Assembly (NCBI RefSeq): GCF_002156875.1
Contig: NZ_NCSY01000001.1
Location: 558,001 to 622,000 of the forward strand
DNA: 64,000 nt
Reading direction: 5' to 3'
Origin: Bacillus sp. EAC
GTDB lineage: Bacteria > Bacillota > Bacilli > Bacillales > Bacillaceae_G
The notes under the pieces are model-generated. The model was not told the DNA's origin. It ran no database searches and worked only from the letters and a program-made list of their open reading frames with translations. The translations under genes were made by a program, and so were the position numbers. This document shows positions 1-8,621 of the stretch, in pieces; within the stretch, counting starts at the first letter, position 1; every line of letters begins with the position of its first letter.

Positions 1-898
1 ATGCAGCTTTAGAAATATCTTTCATAGCAGAAGTTAAGATTGTAGATTTGTCGCCTTCATAAATACCTTCTGAGTATTGGTCAACGTCTACACCGATAAT
101 CCAAGCCTCTTTACCATTTTTAGCACGAGCTTTAGATTCGTTAATTGCACCTACACCTACACCACCAGCAGCACAGAAGATTGCTTTAACGCCACGATCG
201 TACATTTGTGCAGCAATTTGTTGTCCACCAGCTACGTTATTGAAGCTTCCTTCATAAACAACGTTTTCAGCTTTTAAAGAGATTTTTGTTCCAAGGTTTT
301 CGTTTGCATATTTAACACCTTGTTGGAAGCCCCAGTTGAATTTTTGAACTGCAGGAATTTCCATACCACCGATGAAACCAACATCACCAGTTTTTAATTG
401 AAGTGCAGTAGCAACACCAGCTAAGTAACCAGCTTCATGTTCTGCGAAGAAAATAGAAACTGTGTTATCTTTTACTACAGGTTTGAAATCACCTGCGTGT
501 GGAGTTCCATCAATGATAACGAATTTGTCATCTTTGTATTTATCTTGCGCTTTAAAGATTGCAGTTTCAAATTTGAAACCAGGTGTTACGATGAATTTAT
601 AACCAGCATCGTTTAAGTTACCAATTTCTTTTAAGTAATCAGCTTCAGTAGTACCAGTTGGTTTTAAGTATTTTGTGTCTTTCTTTACATCGAAGTTTAA
701 GTCTTTAGCACCAGCTTGGATACCTTCCCAAGTTCCTTGGTTGAATGACTTATCGTCAATCGTACCTGCATCTGTTACCATACCTACTTTAAATGCGCCT
801 TCAACATCTTTTTTACCATTGTCTTTACCACATGCGCCTAAAATAGTTCCTGCAGCTAAAGCCATAGAAAGAATAAGACCAGCTTTCTTCATTTTCAT
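1..898 (-). CDS. BMP-family substrate-binding lipoprotein (PnrA/Med-like), 3' end outside window
   Basis: Likely the solute-binding lipoprotein of an ABC importer of the basic membrane protein (BMP/PnrA) family, whose known ligands are mostly purine nucleosides. I translated the minus strand from 898. It starts MKMKKAGLILSMAL, then a lipobox TILGAC with the lipidated cysteine at residue 23. A periplasmic-binding-like domain follows, with family-typical stretches such as VGMVTDAGTIDDKSFNQG and GVGVGAINESKA. The frame is open to the window edge after about 299 codons, so the C-terminus is missing. The ATG at 898 is preferred because AAGGGGGC lies about 9 nt upstream; an earlier in-frame ATG at 904 is too close to it. 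The gene lies downstream of a GntR regulator in the same direction. The ligand is inferred from the family only. Confidence 0.85.
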   Translation of the reverse strand, partial: MKMKKAGLILSMALAAGTILGACGKDNGKKDVEGAFKVGMVTDAGTIDDKSFNQGTWEGIQAGAKDLNFDVKKDTKYLKPTGTTEADYLKEIGNLNDAGYKFIVTPGFKFETAIFKAQDKYKDDKFVIIDGTPHAGDFKPVVKDNTVSIFFAEHEAGYLAGVATALQLKTGDVGFIGGMEIPAVQKFNWGFQQGVKYANENLGTKISLKAENVVYEGSFNNVAGGQQIAAQMYDRGVKAIFCAAGGVGVGAINESKARAKNGKEAWIIGVDVDQYSEGIYEGDKSTILTSAMKDISKAA

Positions 899-949
899 AA
901 CCATTTGCCCCCTTAATATTTATTTACATTTGTACTAGCTTGGTATATA

Positions 950-975
950 ATCGTTTCTTTAACGATCCACCTCCC
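950..975 (-). promoter_or_regulatory. hairpin and strong Shine-Dalgarno in the lipoprotein leader
   Basis: On the minus strand GGGAGGTGG (967-975) is followed by a small stem-loop, ATCGTT-AAAGA-AACGAT (950-966). No ATG, GTG or TTG stands at normal distance from this Shine-Dalgarno sequence. The open frame after it (ATC GTT AAA GAA...) ends just before the lipoprotein's own ribosome binding site. It could be an unusual leader or chance. Confidence 0.25.
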
Positions 976-1061
976 TAATAAATTTTAATGAAATTTTCAG
1001 TAAATAATATTTGAAATACCAGCCAATTTTATTTTTAGTAAAATTACTATTGTATATGCAG

Positions 1062-1787
1062 TTAATTTCTTTTTCTTAAAACATTAAAGCTAAATTGATC
1101 CGCTCTGAAGTAATTATAAGAATGTAAAACCGCACGATTTAAATCGTCAAAATGAAGTTGTTCTATTAATAAAAGTGAAACTTCTGGTTCACACTGTAGT
1201 AAAGGAGATACTTTATCATGGTAACCAATTGGCTCAATTCGTGCACTTGAATATTCAATATTTCGACCAGTCTCTTTTTTGATAAACGAAAAAAATGAGT
1301 GGTCTTCAAATGACGGAACTTGCTTAAATAAATTGGTAGGTAATTTATCAACACAATAAACAACCGGTTCTCCGTTTGCGGTACGAATTCGCTCTACTAC
1401 ATGTATTCGATCTTCTTCAGAAATTGTGAAGTTTTTTAAATCTTCTTTTGTTGGAACTAATAGTTTAGAAGATAAAAAGATTGTACCAGGTTCTTTACCA
1501 GCCTCGACGATCATTTCTGAGACACTGCTTAGTTGTTCAATACCTGTCCGAAAAATCGGTTTAGGTTTGACAAATGTACCAACACCATGTCGTCTGATTA
1601 ATATATTTTCTTCTTCTAAAACCCTTAACGCTTCTCTTAATGTTGCTCTACTAACTCCAAATATTTTAGATAACTCATACTCTGAAGGTAACTTATGATG
1701 TGGCAAATAAACACCATTCTCTATATCTTGTTTTATTCTATCCATCACTTGGAGATAGAGTAATCTGGAATCTGTTTTAATCTTCAT
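1062..1787 (-). CDS. ymfC: GntR/HutC-family transcriptional regulator (YmfC-like)
   Basis: A 241-residue DNA-binding regulator. The N-terminal winged helix-turn-helix covers about residues 8-75, with the GntR signature LPSEYELSKIFGVSRATLRE at 33-52. The rest is a UTRA ligand-sensing domain of the HutC subgroup. GGGGGATGGG precedes the ATG. It lies between spoIIIE and the BMP lipoprotein, the position of ymfC in Bacillus subtilis. Two copies of a GACAGATGTC-type palindrome lie between its promoter and its start, so autoregulation is likely. The effector is unknown. Regulation of the adjacent lipoprotein is possible, but I see no copy of the palindrome upstream of that gene. Confidence 0.88.
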   Translation of the reverse strand: MKIKTDSRLLYLQVMDRIKQDIENGVYLPHHKLPSEYELSKIFGVSRATLREALRVLEEENILIRRHGVGTFVKPKPIFRTGIEQLSSVSEMIVEAGKEPGTIFLSSKLLVPTKEDLKNFTISEEDRIHVVERIRTANGEPVVYCVDKLPTNLFKQVPSFEDHSFFSFIKKETGRNIEYSSARIEPIGYHDKVSPLLQCEPEVSLLLIEQLHFDDLNRAVLHSYNYFRADQFSFNVLRKRN

Positions 1788-1814
1788 GTCCCATCCCCCA
1801 AACTTCGGATTTCG

Positions 1815-1882
1815 GACATCTGTTGTTAGACATCTGTCGTATAATCCATCTTTACTATACTGTTATTTTATAATCTTTTCAA
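1815..1882 (-). promoter_or_regulatory. sigma-A promoter and tandem operator of the GntR gene
   Basis: On the minus strand: -35 TTGAAA (1877-1882), a 17-bp spacer, and -10 TATAGT (1854-1859). Downstream are GACAGATGTC (1829-1838) and AACAGATGTC (1815-1824), two copies of a palindromic half-GACA/TGTC motif spaced 14 bp apart. The layout suits negative autoregulation by the GntR protein. Confidence 0.6.
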
Positions 1883-1954
1883 TACTTTCTGTATATTTTT
1901 TGTAAACGCTTTATTCATTTTGTCGAACATGTTCATTTCAGCTAAAATCCGCAT

Positions 1955-2012
1955 AAAAAAACTCTTATAATCCTTCCGTTTCACACAGTGAAAAAGCTAG
2001 ATTATAAGAGTT
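1955..2012 (-). terminator. terminator downstream of spoIIIE
   Basis: A 13-bp perfect inverted repeat, AACTCTTATAATC (1960-1972) with its complement at 2000-2012, is followed on the minus strand by a run of T. A smaller hairpin (TTTCAC/GTGAAA) lies in the loop. It is about 190 bp after the spoIIIE stop; I see no gene in the rest of the 1788-2204 gap. Confidence 0.65.
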
Positions 2013-2204
2013 CTAGATTTATTCGGGCTAAATCACGTTCTCCATAATAATGCTTTTTCCCCATAGTATTGCAAATATTGGTTGCAATGTAGAAACTTTC
2101 GACCCATAATGTCGAATTTATATGAGGACCTACATCTATCTGAAGAAAATAATAGCATCAATTGTTTAAAACTGTCAACAAAGTTCGACGAAATTTTCAA
2201 AAGA

Positions 2205-4595
2205 TTAGGATGAAGCTTGTTCATCTTCAACCGGTTTACTTATTAATACTTCTCTTGGCTTACTACCTTCATAAGGACCGACAATTCCATTATCTTCCAT
2301 TGAATCAATTAACCTCGCAGCTCTAGTATAGCCAATACGGAATCTTCTTTGTAGTAAAGAAACGGATGCGGATTGCATATTTGTTACTAGTTCCACAGCT
2401 TCACCGTACAATTCATCATCCACTTGCGATTTTCCATCTTTCTCTTCCTTTACCATCATTTCCTCTTGATATTGTGCTTTTTGCTGAGAAATTGAAAATT
2501 CAACCACTCTCTCCACTTCATCATCAGATAAGAATGCTCCTTGCACACGTGTTGGTTTAGATGCACCGATCGGTTGGTAAAGCATATCTCCTCTACCTAG
2601 TAATTTCTCAGCACCACCAGTATCTAATATTGTTCTTGAATCCGTTTGAGAAGATACACTAAATGCGATTCGTGAAGGTATATTTGCTTTTATTACCCCA
2701 GTAATAACATCTACCGATGGTCTTTGAGTTGCAATTATTAAATGAATGCCAGCAGCTCGAGCCATTTGTGCTAGCCTTGTAATCGAATCTTCCACATCAC
2801 TTGAAGCAACCATCATTAAGTCTGCTAATTCATCGACAATTACTACGATGAAAGGTAAAAGAGGCTGTTTAGCATCCATCATATTATTATTTTGTCGAAT
2901 TAATTCATTATAAGCTTCAATATTTCTAGTTCCCGTATGAGAGAATAATTCATACCTTCTTTCCATTTCACTTACAACTTTCCTCAAAGCTTGAGAAGCT
3001 TTTTTAGGATTAGTAACAACCGGAGTAAGTAAATGTGGAATTCCATTGTATACATTTAATTCAACCATTTTAGGATCGATTAACATTAATTTAACTTCCG
3101 ATGGTTTTGCATTCATTAATAAACTTACAATAATTCCATTTATACATACACTCTTCCCACTACCAGTCGCACCCGCAACAAGTAAATGTGGCATTTTATT
3201 TAATTCTGCAATTACAGCTTCACCTGCTATATCTTTTCCTAATGAAACAGCAAGTGGGTTTTGAATTTTAGGATTCTTGTTTTCTAATACTTCCCTTAAT
3301 AAAACGGTAGTTATATGTGTATTCGGAACTTCAATCCCAACTGCAGACTTACCTGGAATAGGTGCTTCGATACGAATGTCTTTCGCAGCAAGTGCTAAAG
3401 CTAAATCATCACTTAAATTAACAATTCGACTAACTTTTACTCCAGCATCAGGATAAACTTCATATTTCGTAACAGCAGGACCATGATGAACTTTCGTCAC
3501 CTTTGCTTTTACACCAAAACTTTGAAATGTTCTTTCAAGCTTGTCCGCGTTTTCTTTTAGTTTTGATTCATTCTCCCTTTGCTTAATCCCTTTAGGAAGT
3601 GCTAATAATTCAATTGATGGTAAAACATAATCTACCTTTTCATCATCATTAACTTCCGCAACTGGTAATTCAATCGAGTTTTCATCGTCATCTACATGAA
3701 CGGACTGTTGTTTAGTAGGAAGTCCTTGGATGATTTGTATAGGTTCATTACTTGGCGCATGATATGTAGGTGCATATTCGATTTGAATTTCTTTTGGTTC
3801 CTCTACCACAGATACTTCATTTAAATTTTCTACTTGAAAGTTTGAACTACCGCTTATCGAAACTTCATTTTCAAGTTCCTCATTAATCTCTTTTTCAGCT
3901 TTTCTTTTTTGCTTCGCAACGGCACGTCTACTTGTATTTGTATTCGTTTTTGGATCACGTTTCCAAAAATTACGAATGTCTTTAAAAAAGTCTGAAATTA
4001 AATTTCCTATTTTCGGCATAATATATTGGTATAGATATCCTCCAAGTGGTTTCCCAGTAATGAATAAAATACCAGCAACAATAGCGATAATGCCGAATAG
4101 AATTGCACCTGTTCTCTCGAATAGGAAATAGAGTATTGCAAATAAAACTGCACCGATCATACCACCGCCTAAATCAACGGATTTTATTTGCCCTTTTGCT
4201 TCGATCATAAACAATTGAAACGTACTATCTATGACAGACTGATTAGGAAATTGATTATTTTTCGCTAATAAATCAAATAGAGTAACATGACTAAACATCA
4301 ATATACTAAAGAAGATTAATAGTCCACCAATTGTCATACTCGATATAAAAGGTGGTCTTTTTCGGTAAATAATACTATAAGCAGATAGACCAATAATAAA
4401 TAGAAAACTAAGCATATACCATTCACCAAAGAAAAAGCGTAAGAATAGTACAAAAGATTTTCCGACAATGCCTAATTTTAAAATCGTAATGATTGAAAGT
4501 GCGATAAATAATAATCCACTAATCTCATACCAAATTGAACCAGACCCACTTACATTTTTCCGACCTTTTGATTTTTGCTGTTTTTGTTTTGCCAT
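2205..4595 (-). CDS. spoIIIE: DNA translocase SpoIIIE/FtsK
   Basis: Membrane-anchored DNA pump that moves the chromosome into the forespore through the sporulation septum. It has 796 residues from this start (B. subtilis SpoIIIE is about 790). The order is: a basic N-terminus, four or so transmembrane segments in the first 200 residues, a charged linker, an FtsK/SpoIIIE RecA-like motor with Walker A GATGSGKS at 475-482, and a C-terminal gamma winged helix ([20 protein letters not shown]). The ATG at 4595 is chosen because GGGGGTGA overlaps an upstream in-frame ATG at 4610. Position between ylzJ and the GntR gene identifies SpoIIIE rather than a vegetative paralogue such as SftA. Confidence 0.93.
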   Translation of the reverse strand: MAKQKQQKSKGRKNVSGSGSIWYEISGLLFIALSIITILKLGIVGKSFVLFLRFFFGEWYMLSFLFIIGLSAYSIIYRKRPPFISSMTIGGLLIFFSILMFSHVTLFDLLAKNNQFPNQSVIDSTFQLFMIEAKGQIKSVDLGGGMIGAVLFAILYFLFERTGAILFGIIAIVAGILFITGKPLGGYLYQYIMPKIGNLISDFFKDIRNFWKRDPKTNTNTSRRAVAKQKRKAEKEINEELENEVSISGSSNFQVENLNEVSVVEEPKEIQIEYAPTYHAPSNEPIQIIQGLPTKQQSVHVDDDENSIELPVAEVNDDEKVDYVLPSIELLALPKGIKQRENESKLKENADKLERTFQSFGVKAKVTKVHHGPAVTKYEVYPDAGVKVSRIVNLSDDLALALAAKDIRIEAPIPGKSAVGIEVPNTHITTVLLREVLENKNPKIQNPLAVSLGKDIAGEAVIAELNKMPHLLVAGATGSGKSVCINGIIVSLLMNAKPSEVKLMLIDPKMVELNVYNGIPHLLTPVVTNPKKASQALRKVVSEMERRYELFSHTGTRNIEAYNELIRQNNNMMDAKQPLLPFIVVIVDELADLMMVASSDVEDSITRLAQMARAAGIHLIIATQRPSVDVITGVIKANIPSRIAFSVSSQTDSRTILDTGGAEKLLGRGDMLYQPIGASKPTRVQGAFLSDDEVERVVEFSISQQKAQYQEEMMVKEEKDGKSQVDDELYGEAVELVTNMQSASVSLLQRRFRIGYTRAARLIDSMEDNGIVGPYEGSKPREVLISKPVEDEQASS

Positions 4596-4628
4596 GTAAT
4601 TCACCCCCATCTAATTATAGATTCGCCA

Positions 4629-4656
4629 AAGAAAGCAGCCTTTTGGCTGCTTTCTT
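4629..4656 (-). terminator. terminator of the tepA-ylzJ unit
   Basis: A 12-bp perfect stem, AAGAAAGCAGCC with its complement, around a 4-nt loop lies between the ylzJ stop and the spoIIIE start. It is symmetric. On the minus strand it ends in a short T-rich stretch. Confidence 0.65.
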
Positions 4657-4716
4657 AATTTGCATTCATTATAACATATCAGAACATATGTTTACCATGT
4701 ATTGTTATTATTTAAC

Positions 4717-4929
4717 TTATGATGGAAAGATTAAAATCCTTTGTCCTGGAGTATATTGCATGTAATGCTCTGGGTCTGTACTTACAATTCGTTTTATTTC
4801 AAACGATGCTCCACCAACACTATCAACCAACATTGGCACACCGTTGTATTCCATATATTGTTGCGTAGTATATTCTTGTTGATCCACTGGATAGATAGAT
4901 TCAAGTGGCATAATAGTATAAAGAATCAA
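4717..4929 (-). CDS. ylzJ: YlzJ-like small protein
   Basis: A 70-residue protein of the YlzJ family, whose function is unknown. It starts [10 protein letters not shown] and contains VDQQEY and [15 protein letters not shown] stretches that I recognise from YlzJ. No signal peptide or membrane segment is seen. Its start overlaps the tepA stop by 4 nt, so the two are translationally coupled, as in other Bacillus genomes. Confidence 0.8.
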   Translation of the reverse strand: MILYTIMPLESIYPVDQQEYTTQQYMEYNGVPMLVDSVGGASFEIKRIVSTDPEHYMQYTPGQRILIFPS

Positions 4930-5681
4930 ATGGCATTCTCCTCTTTATTGGATAATTCTTTTCTTTCGTCTATTAATTCTTGAAGCTTGCTTAGCGCTTG
5001 ACCAATACCTCCGACATCGTCGATCAACCCATATTTTACTGCATCTATTCCAACAACATTAGATCCGATATCACGAGTTAAATTACCTTTTGTAAACATT
5101 AATTCTTTGAAACGTTCTTCAGTTATTTTGGAATGCTTTGTTACAAATTTAGTTACTCGTTCTTGCATTTTATCAAGATATTCAAATGTTTGTGGTACGC
5201 CTATCACTAAACCAGTTAAGCGAATAGGATGAATCGTCATCGTAGCTGTTTCAGCTATGAAAGAGTAGCTTGTACTGACTGCAATTGGAACACCTATACT
5301 GTGTCCTCCACCGAGAACGATTGATACTGTCGGTTTTGTTAATGTAGAAATCATTTCGGATATTGCTAATCCTGCTTCTACATCCCCACCAACCGTATTT
5401 AAAACAATTAATAAACCTTCAATTTTCGGATTTTGCTCAATCGCCACTAATTGAGGTATTAAGTGCTCATATTTTGTTGTCTTATTTTGAGGCGGTAATT
5501 GAACATGACCTTCAATTTGACCAATTATTGATAAGCAATGTATTTTTGAATCATTACTATTTGGTACATTGGTTTGCCCAAGTTGTTGTATTTTTTCAAC
5601 TAGACTCATATCTTTTTGATCATTTGGCTTTGCTGGCGCTTCTTCATTTGGGATTGGTGTTTCATTATTTGAATTTGACAA
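4926..5681 (-). CDS. tepA: ClpP-like translocation-enhancing protein TepA
   Basis: A ClpP-class serine protease homologue (crotonase fold, SppA/ClpP clan) implicated in B. subtilis in protein secretion. It has 251 residues. The first 45 or so are polar and low in complexity. The ClpP-like core carries [18 protein letters not shown] and the nucleophile region [13 protein letters not shown]. The start codon is TTG at 5681, preceded by GGGGGAA seven bases upstream; no better ATG exists nearby. It lies between rnjB and ylzJ, and its stop overlaps ylzJ. Confidence 0.85.
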   Translation of the reverse strand: MSNSNNETPIPNEEAPAKPNDQKDMSLVEKIQQLGQTNVPNSNDSKIHCLSIIGQIEGHVQLPPQNKTTKYEHLIPQLVAIEQNPKIEGLLIVLNTVGGDVEAGLAISEMISTLTKPTVSIVLGGGHSIGVPIAVSTSYSFIAETATMTIHPIRLTGLVIGVPQTFEYLDKMQERVTKFVTKHSKITEERFKELMFTKGNLTRDIGSNVVGIDAVKYGLIDDVGGIGQALSKLQELIDERKELSNKEENAI

Positions 5682-5755
5682 AACGGTTCCCCCTATCTTA
5701 TTTCATACAATTTAGTATGTGAAAATAGTAAGGAAAACATACCCAATTTCGAGAA

Positions 5756-5786
5756 GAAGAGAAGCATAAAATCATTGCTTCTCTTC
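5756..5786 (-). terminator. terminator of rnjB
   Basis: A perfect 11-bp stem, GAAGAGAAGCA with its complement, around a 9-nt loop lies six bases after the rnjB stop. A modest T-rich tail follows on the minus strand. Confidence 0.6.
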
Positions 5787-5791
5787 AAATA

Positions 5792-7462
5792 TCATACTTC
5801 CATTAGAATTGGAAGGATCATTGGTCTACGTTTAGTCTCTTCGTATAAATAAGCACTAAGGCCATCTCTTATAGAATTTTTCAATAATGTCCATTCGATT
5901 TGATCATTTTGCAGCATTTTTTCAGTAATATCTTTTACAATTTCAGATGATCTTGTAATTAGTTTTTCTGATTCTCGTACATAAACAAAACCGCGCGTTA
6001 TAATTTCAGGACCTGAAATGATTAGCCTTCTTTGTTTATTAAACGTTACGACTACAACCAGTATTCCGTCTTGAGAAAGAAGCTTTCGATCTCTTAAAAC
6101 GATATTTCCAACATCGCCTACTCCAATGCCATCAATTAGTACATTTCCTACTTCTACTTTTTCGGTTTTGCTTGCAATTCCATTTTTAAAGGAGACAATA
6201 TCCCCTTTTGCGATTATATAGATATTTTCTTTTGCAATTCCAACCTCTTCACCGATATGACCATGTGCTTTTTGCATGCGAAACTCACCATGAACAGGTA
6301 AGAAATATTTTGGTTTCATTAATTCTAGCATTAATTTTAATTCTTCTTCATATCCATGTCCTGAAACATGCACTTTCTTATAGCCATAAATTACATTGGC
6401 TCCAGCTCTGAATAATAAATTAACTGAAGATGCAACAAGCATTTCATTACCTGGAATAGGTGTTGCCGCCATCAGCACTGTATCACCTTTTCGAATAGAT
6501 ACTTGTTTATGTGCACCTTTCGCAATTCGAGAAAGAGCTGCCATTGGTTCTCCTTGTGTACCAGTAGTTAAGATAACAATGTCTCTTTCTTTATAGTTGT
6601 CCGTATCAACAACAGAAATCATTAAATCATCTGGTATTGTTAGGTAATCTAATTCTTTTGCAATTTCGATAGACTTAACCATGCTACTACCGACTACTGC
6701 TAATTTACGATTAGCTGAAACACAGGCATTAATCACTTGTTGAATTCGATAAATATTTGATGCAAAACAAGCTATAATCACTCGACCCTTTGCATTCGTT
6801 ACCTCTTTTTTAATTTCTTCAGAAACTTTTTTCTCTGAACCAGAAAATCCTTGTCTTTCTGCATTTGTACTATCAGATAATAAGCATAAAACACCTTTGT
6901 CCCCTATTAATGCTAGTTTCCCTAGGTCTGCCCCAGGATATGGACTTTTTGATTGATCGAATTTAAAATCTCCAGTATAAACAACCGCTCCCTGAGGTGT
7001 ATCAATACAAAATCCAAACGAATCTGGAATACTGTGAGTCGTACGGAAGAAGCTTATTGAACTATCATCAAAATTAAACTTACTATTTTCATCGTAAACT
7101 TCAAATTGAGATAGATTTTTAATCCCTTTTTCACTTAATTTCTCTCTAATAAATAATAAAGCTAGTTTATTTGTATAAAATTTAACTTCCGGAAGCTTTT
7201 TCATTATATAAGGAATCGCACCAATATGATCTTCGTGACCATGTGTGATAAAAACACCCACTAGTCTTTGAGCGTTTTTTTCTAAATAACTTACGTCAGG
7301 TATAACATGATCTATACCATACATTTCTTGATCCGGGAACTTTAATCCTGCATCTAGAACATAAATTGATTCCCCGACTTCGACAACATACATATTTTTT
7401 CCGATTTCACCTACCCCACCAAGGGCAAACACTTTAACTTGTTGACTTAATTCTTTAACCAC
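5792..7462 (-). CDS. rnjB: ribonuclease J (position of RNase J2, rnjB) with intact metal-binding motif
   Basis: A metallo-beta-lactamase/beta-CASP ribonuclease of 556 residues for RNA processing and decay. The motif THGHEDHIG at 73-81 holds the full HxHxDH metal set (H74, H76, D78, H79). THSIPDS, YTGDFKFD, VSGHG and PVHGE are also conserved. In B. subtilis RNase J2 (YmfA) I recall the first motif as degenerate (HGHADAIG) and PVHGE as PVQGE, so this orthologue looks more catalytically competent. Assignment as J2 rests on position (between dapA and tepA) and the C-terminus RRRPMILPILMEV. The start is GTG, with AGGAGG eight bases upstream. Confidence 0.88.
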   Translation of the reverse strand: MVKELSQQVKVFALGGVGEIGKNMYVVEVGESIYVLDAGLKFPDQEMYGIDHVIPDVSYLEKNAQRLVGVFITHGHEDHIGAIPYIMKKLPEVKFYTNKLALLFIREKLSEKGIKNLSQFEVYDENSKFNFDDSSISFFRTTHSIPDSFGFCIDTPQGAVVYTGDFKFDQSKSPYPGADLGKLALIGDKGVLCLLSDSTNAERQGFSGSEKKVSEEIKKEVTNAKGRVIIACFASNIYRIQQVINACVSANRKLAVVGSSMVKSIEIAKELDYLTIPDDLMISVVDTDNYKERDIVILTTGTQGEPMAALSRIAKGAHKQVSIRKGDTVLMAATPIPGNEMLVASSVNLLFRAGANVIYGYKKVHVSGHGYEEELKLMLELMKPKYFLPVHGEFRMQKAHGHIGEEVGIAKENIYIIAKGDIVSFKNGIASKTEKVEVGNVLIDGIGVGDVGNIVLRDRKLLSQDGILVVVVTFNKQRRLIISGPEIITRGFVYVRESEKLITRSSEIVKDITEKMLQNDQIEWTLLKNSIRDGLSAYLYEETKRRPMILPILMEV

Positions 7463-7518
7463 TACCTGTTCCTCCTAGCAAACTTTTAAATTTACAGACC
7501 GTTCAAAATCTTACAAAC

Positions 7519-7548
7519 ATTATATCCTAGTAAGAACAGGTAAAACAA
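7519..7548 (-). promoter_or_regulatory. sigma-A promoter of rnjB
   Basis: On the minus strand: -35 TTGTTT (7543-7548), an 18-bp spacer, and a perfect -10 TATAAT (7519-7524), about 57 bp upstream of the rnjB start. Confidence 0.55.
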
Positions 7549-7646
7549 GATACATTCTTCCTTAATAAGGAAAATTGAATTACAAAAGGCATGAAAATTT
7601 CTACTTACTTTTACTGATTTAACTTGTAAAAAAGTTAAATAAAAAT

Positions 7647-7700
7647 TAAAAACCACTTTCGATGATCCAATTAGTATGGATCCATCAAAAGTGGTTTTTA
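7647..7700 (-). terminator. terminator of the asd-dapG-dapA operon
   Basis: A long stem (AAAAACCACTTT with further pairing through GATG and ATCC) lies 10 bp after the dapA stop. It is A-rich before and T-rich after, on the minus strand. Confidence 0.75.
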
Positions 7701-7710
7701 TTTTATTTTG

Positions 7711-8601
7711 TTATTTTTGTAACGCTTCTTCTAATTGGTTCATTAATGAACTTAAAGTAGTACGTTCATTTTCAGATAATGGTACAAGTGGTAAGCGTAC
7801 ACCGCCCACATCTAAGCCTTTCATTTGAAGAGCAGTTTTGATTGGACTTGGACTTGGCGCCATAAAGAAACCTTCGAATAAAGGAGAAAGTTTACGATGT
7901 AAAAATTGTGCTTTTTCCATATTACCAGTAAAGTAACTTTCAGCTAACTGTTGCATTTCATTTCCTAACACATGCGATGCAACTGAAACAGTTCCTTTTG
8001 AACCAATTGCAAATGCTGGTAAAGTTAAACCATCATCTCCGCAATATAATTCAAAATCGTCAGAAGTTCGATCGATAATTTCTGTCATAATAACTAAGTT
8101 ACCTGTCGCATCTTTAATCGCGACGATATTTGGTATTTCAGAAAGTCTTACAACTGTATCTACTGATAGACTAGCAATTGTTCTACCAGGTACGTTATAT
8201 AACATAACTGGTAATTCAGTACTTTCTGCTGCTGCTTTAAAATGCTGATAAAGCCCTTCTTGGTTCGGTTTATTATAATATGGTACAACAACCATGATTG
8301 CATCTACACCAAGCGCGGATACTTTTTTCGTCAATTCCACTGTTTCACGGGTATTATTACTTCCAGTACCTGCTAAAACTGGAATTCGGCCATTAACAGT
8401 TGTTACAACATGGCTTATTAAAGCTAATTTTTCCTCAGATGTTAACGTTGGTGATTCTCCTGTTGTTCCACAAACAACTAGTGAATCTGTTCCATTATCA
8501 ATTAAAAAATTCACAAGTTTCGTTGTTTTTGCGAAATCAATATTACCTTTCGAATCGAAAGGCGTTACCATCGCAGTTGAAATTTTACCAAATCTACTCA
8601 T
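7711..8601 (-). CDS. dapA: 4-hydroxy-tetrahydrodipicolinate synthase
   Basis: Condenses pyruvate with aspartate semialdehyde. The product feeds lysine and diaminopimelate synthesis and, in sporulating cells, dipicolinate made by DpaAB. It is a TIM barrel of 296 residues. The Schiff-base lysine is K163 (AIKDATG) and the catalytic tyrosine is Y135 (LYNVPGR). The pyruvate-binding GTTGESPTL begins at 45. GGAGTGGG precedes the ATG. It is 20 bp after dapG, in the asd-dapG-dapA operon. Confidence 0.97.
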   Translation of the reverse strand: MSRFGKISTAMVTPFDSKGNIDFAKTTKLVNFLIDNGTDSLVVCGTTGESPTLTSEEKLALISHVVTTVNGRIPVLAGTGSNNTRETVELTKKVSALGVDAIMVVVPYYNKPNQEGLYQHFKAAAESTELPVMLYNVPGRTIASLSVDTVVRLSEIPNIVAIKDATGNLVIMTEIIDRTSDDFELYCGDDGLTLPAFAIGSKGTVSVASHVLGNEMQQLAESYFTGNMEKAQFLHRKLSPLFEGFFMAPSPSPIKTALQMKGLDVGGVRLPLVPLSENERTTLSSLMNQLEEALQK

Positions 8602-8621
8602 TTTCCCACTCCGATCAATAG

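Noticed and set aside
2033-2230. A 65-codon minus-strand frame downstream of spoIIIE
   Set aside because: It overlaps the spoIIIE 3' end, lacks a ribosome binding site and resembles nothing I know.
2205-4595. Vegetative FtsK/SftA instead of SpoIIIE
   Set aside because: Length, transmembrane layout and position between ylzJ and the GntR gene fit SpoIIIE.
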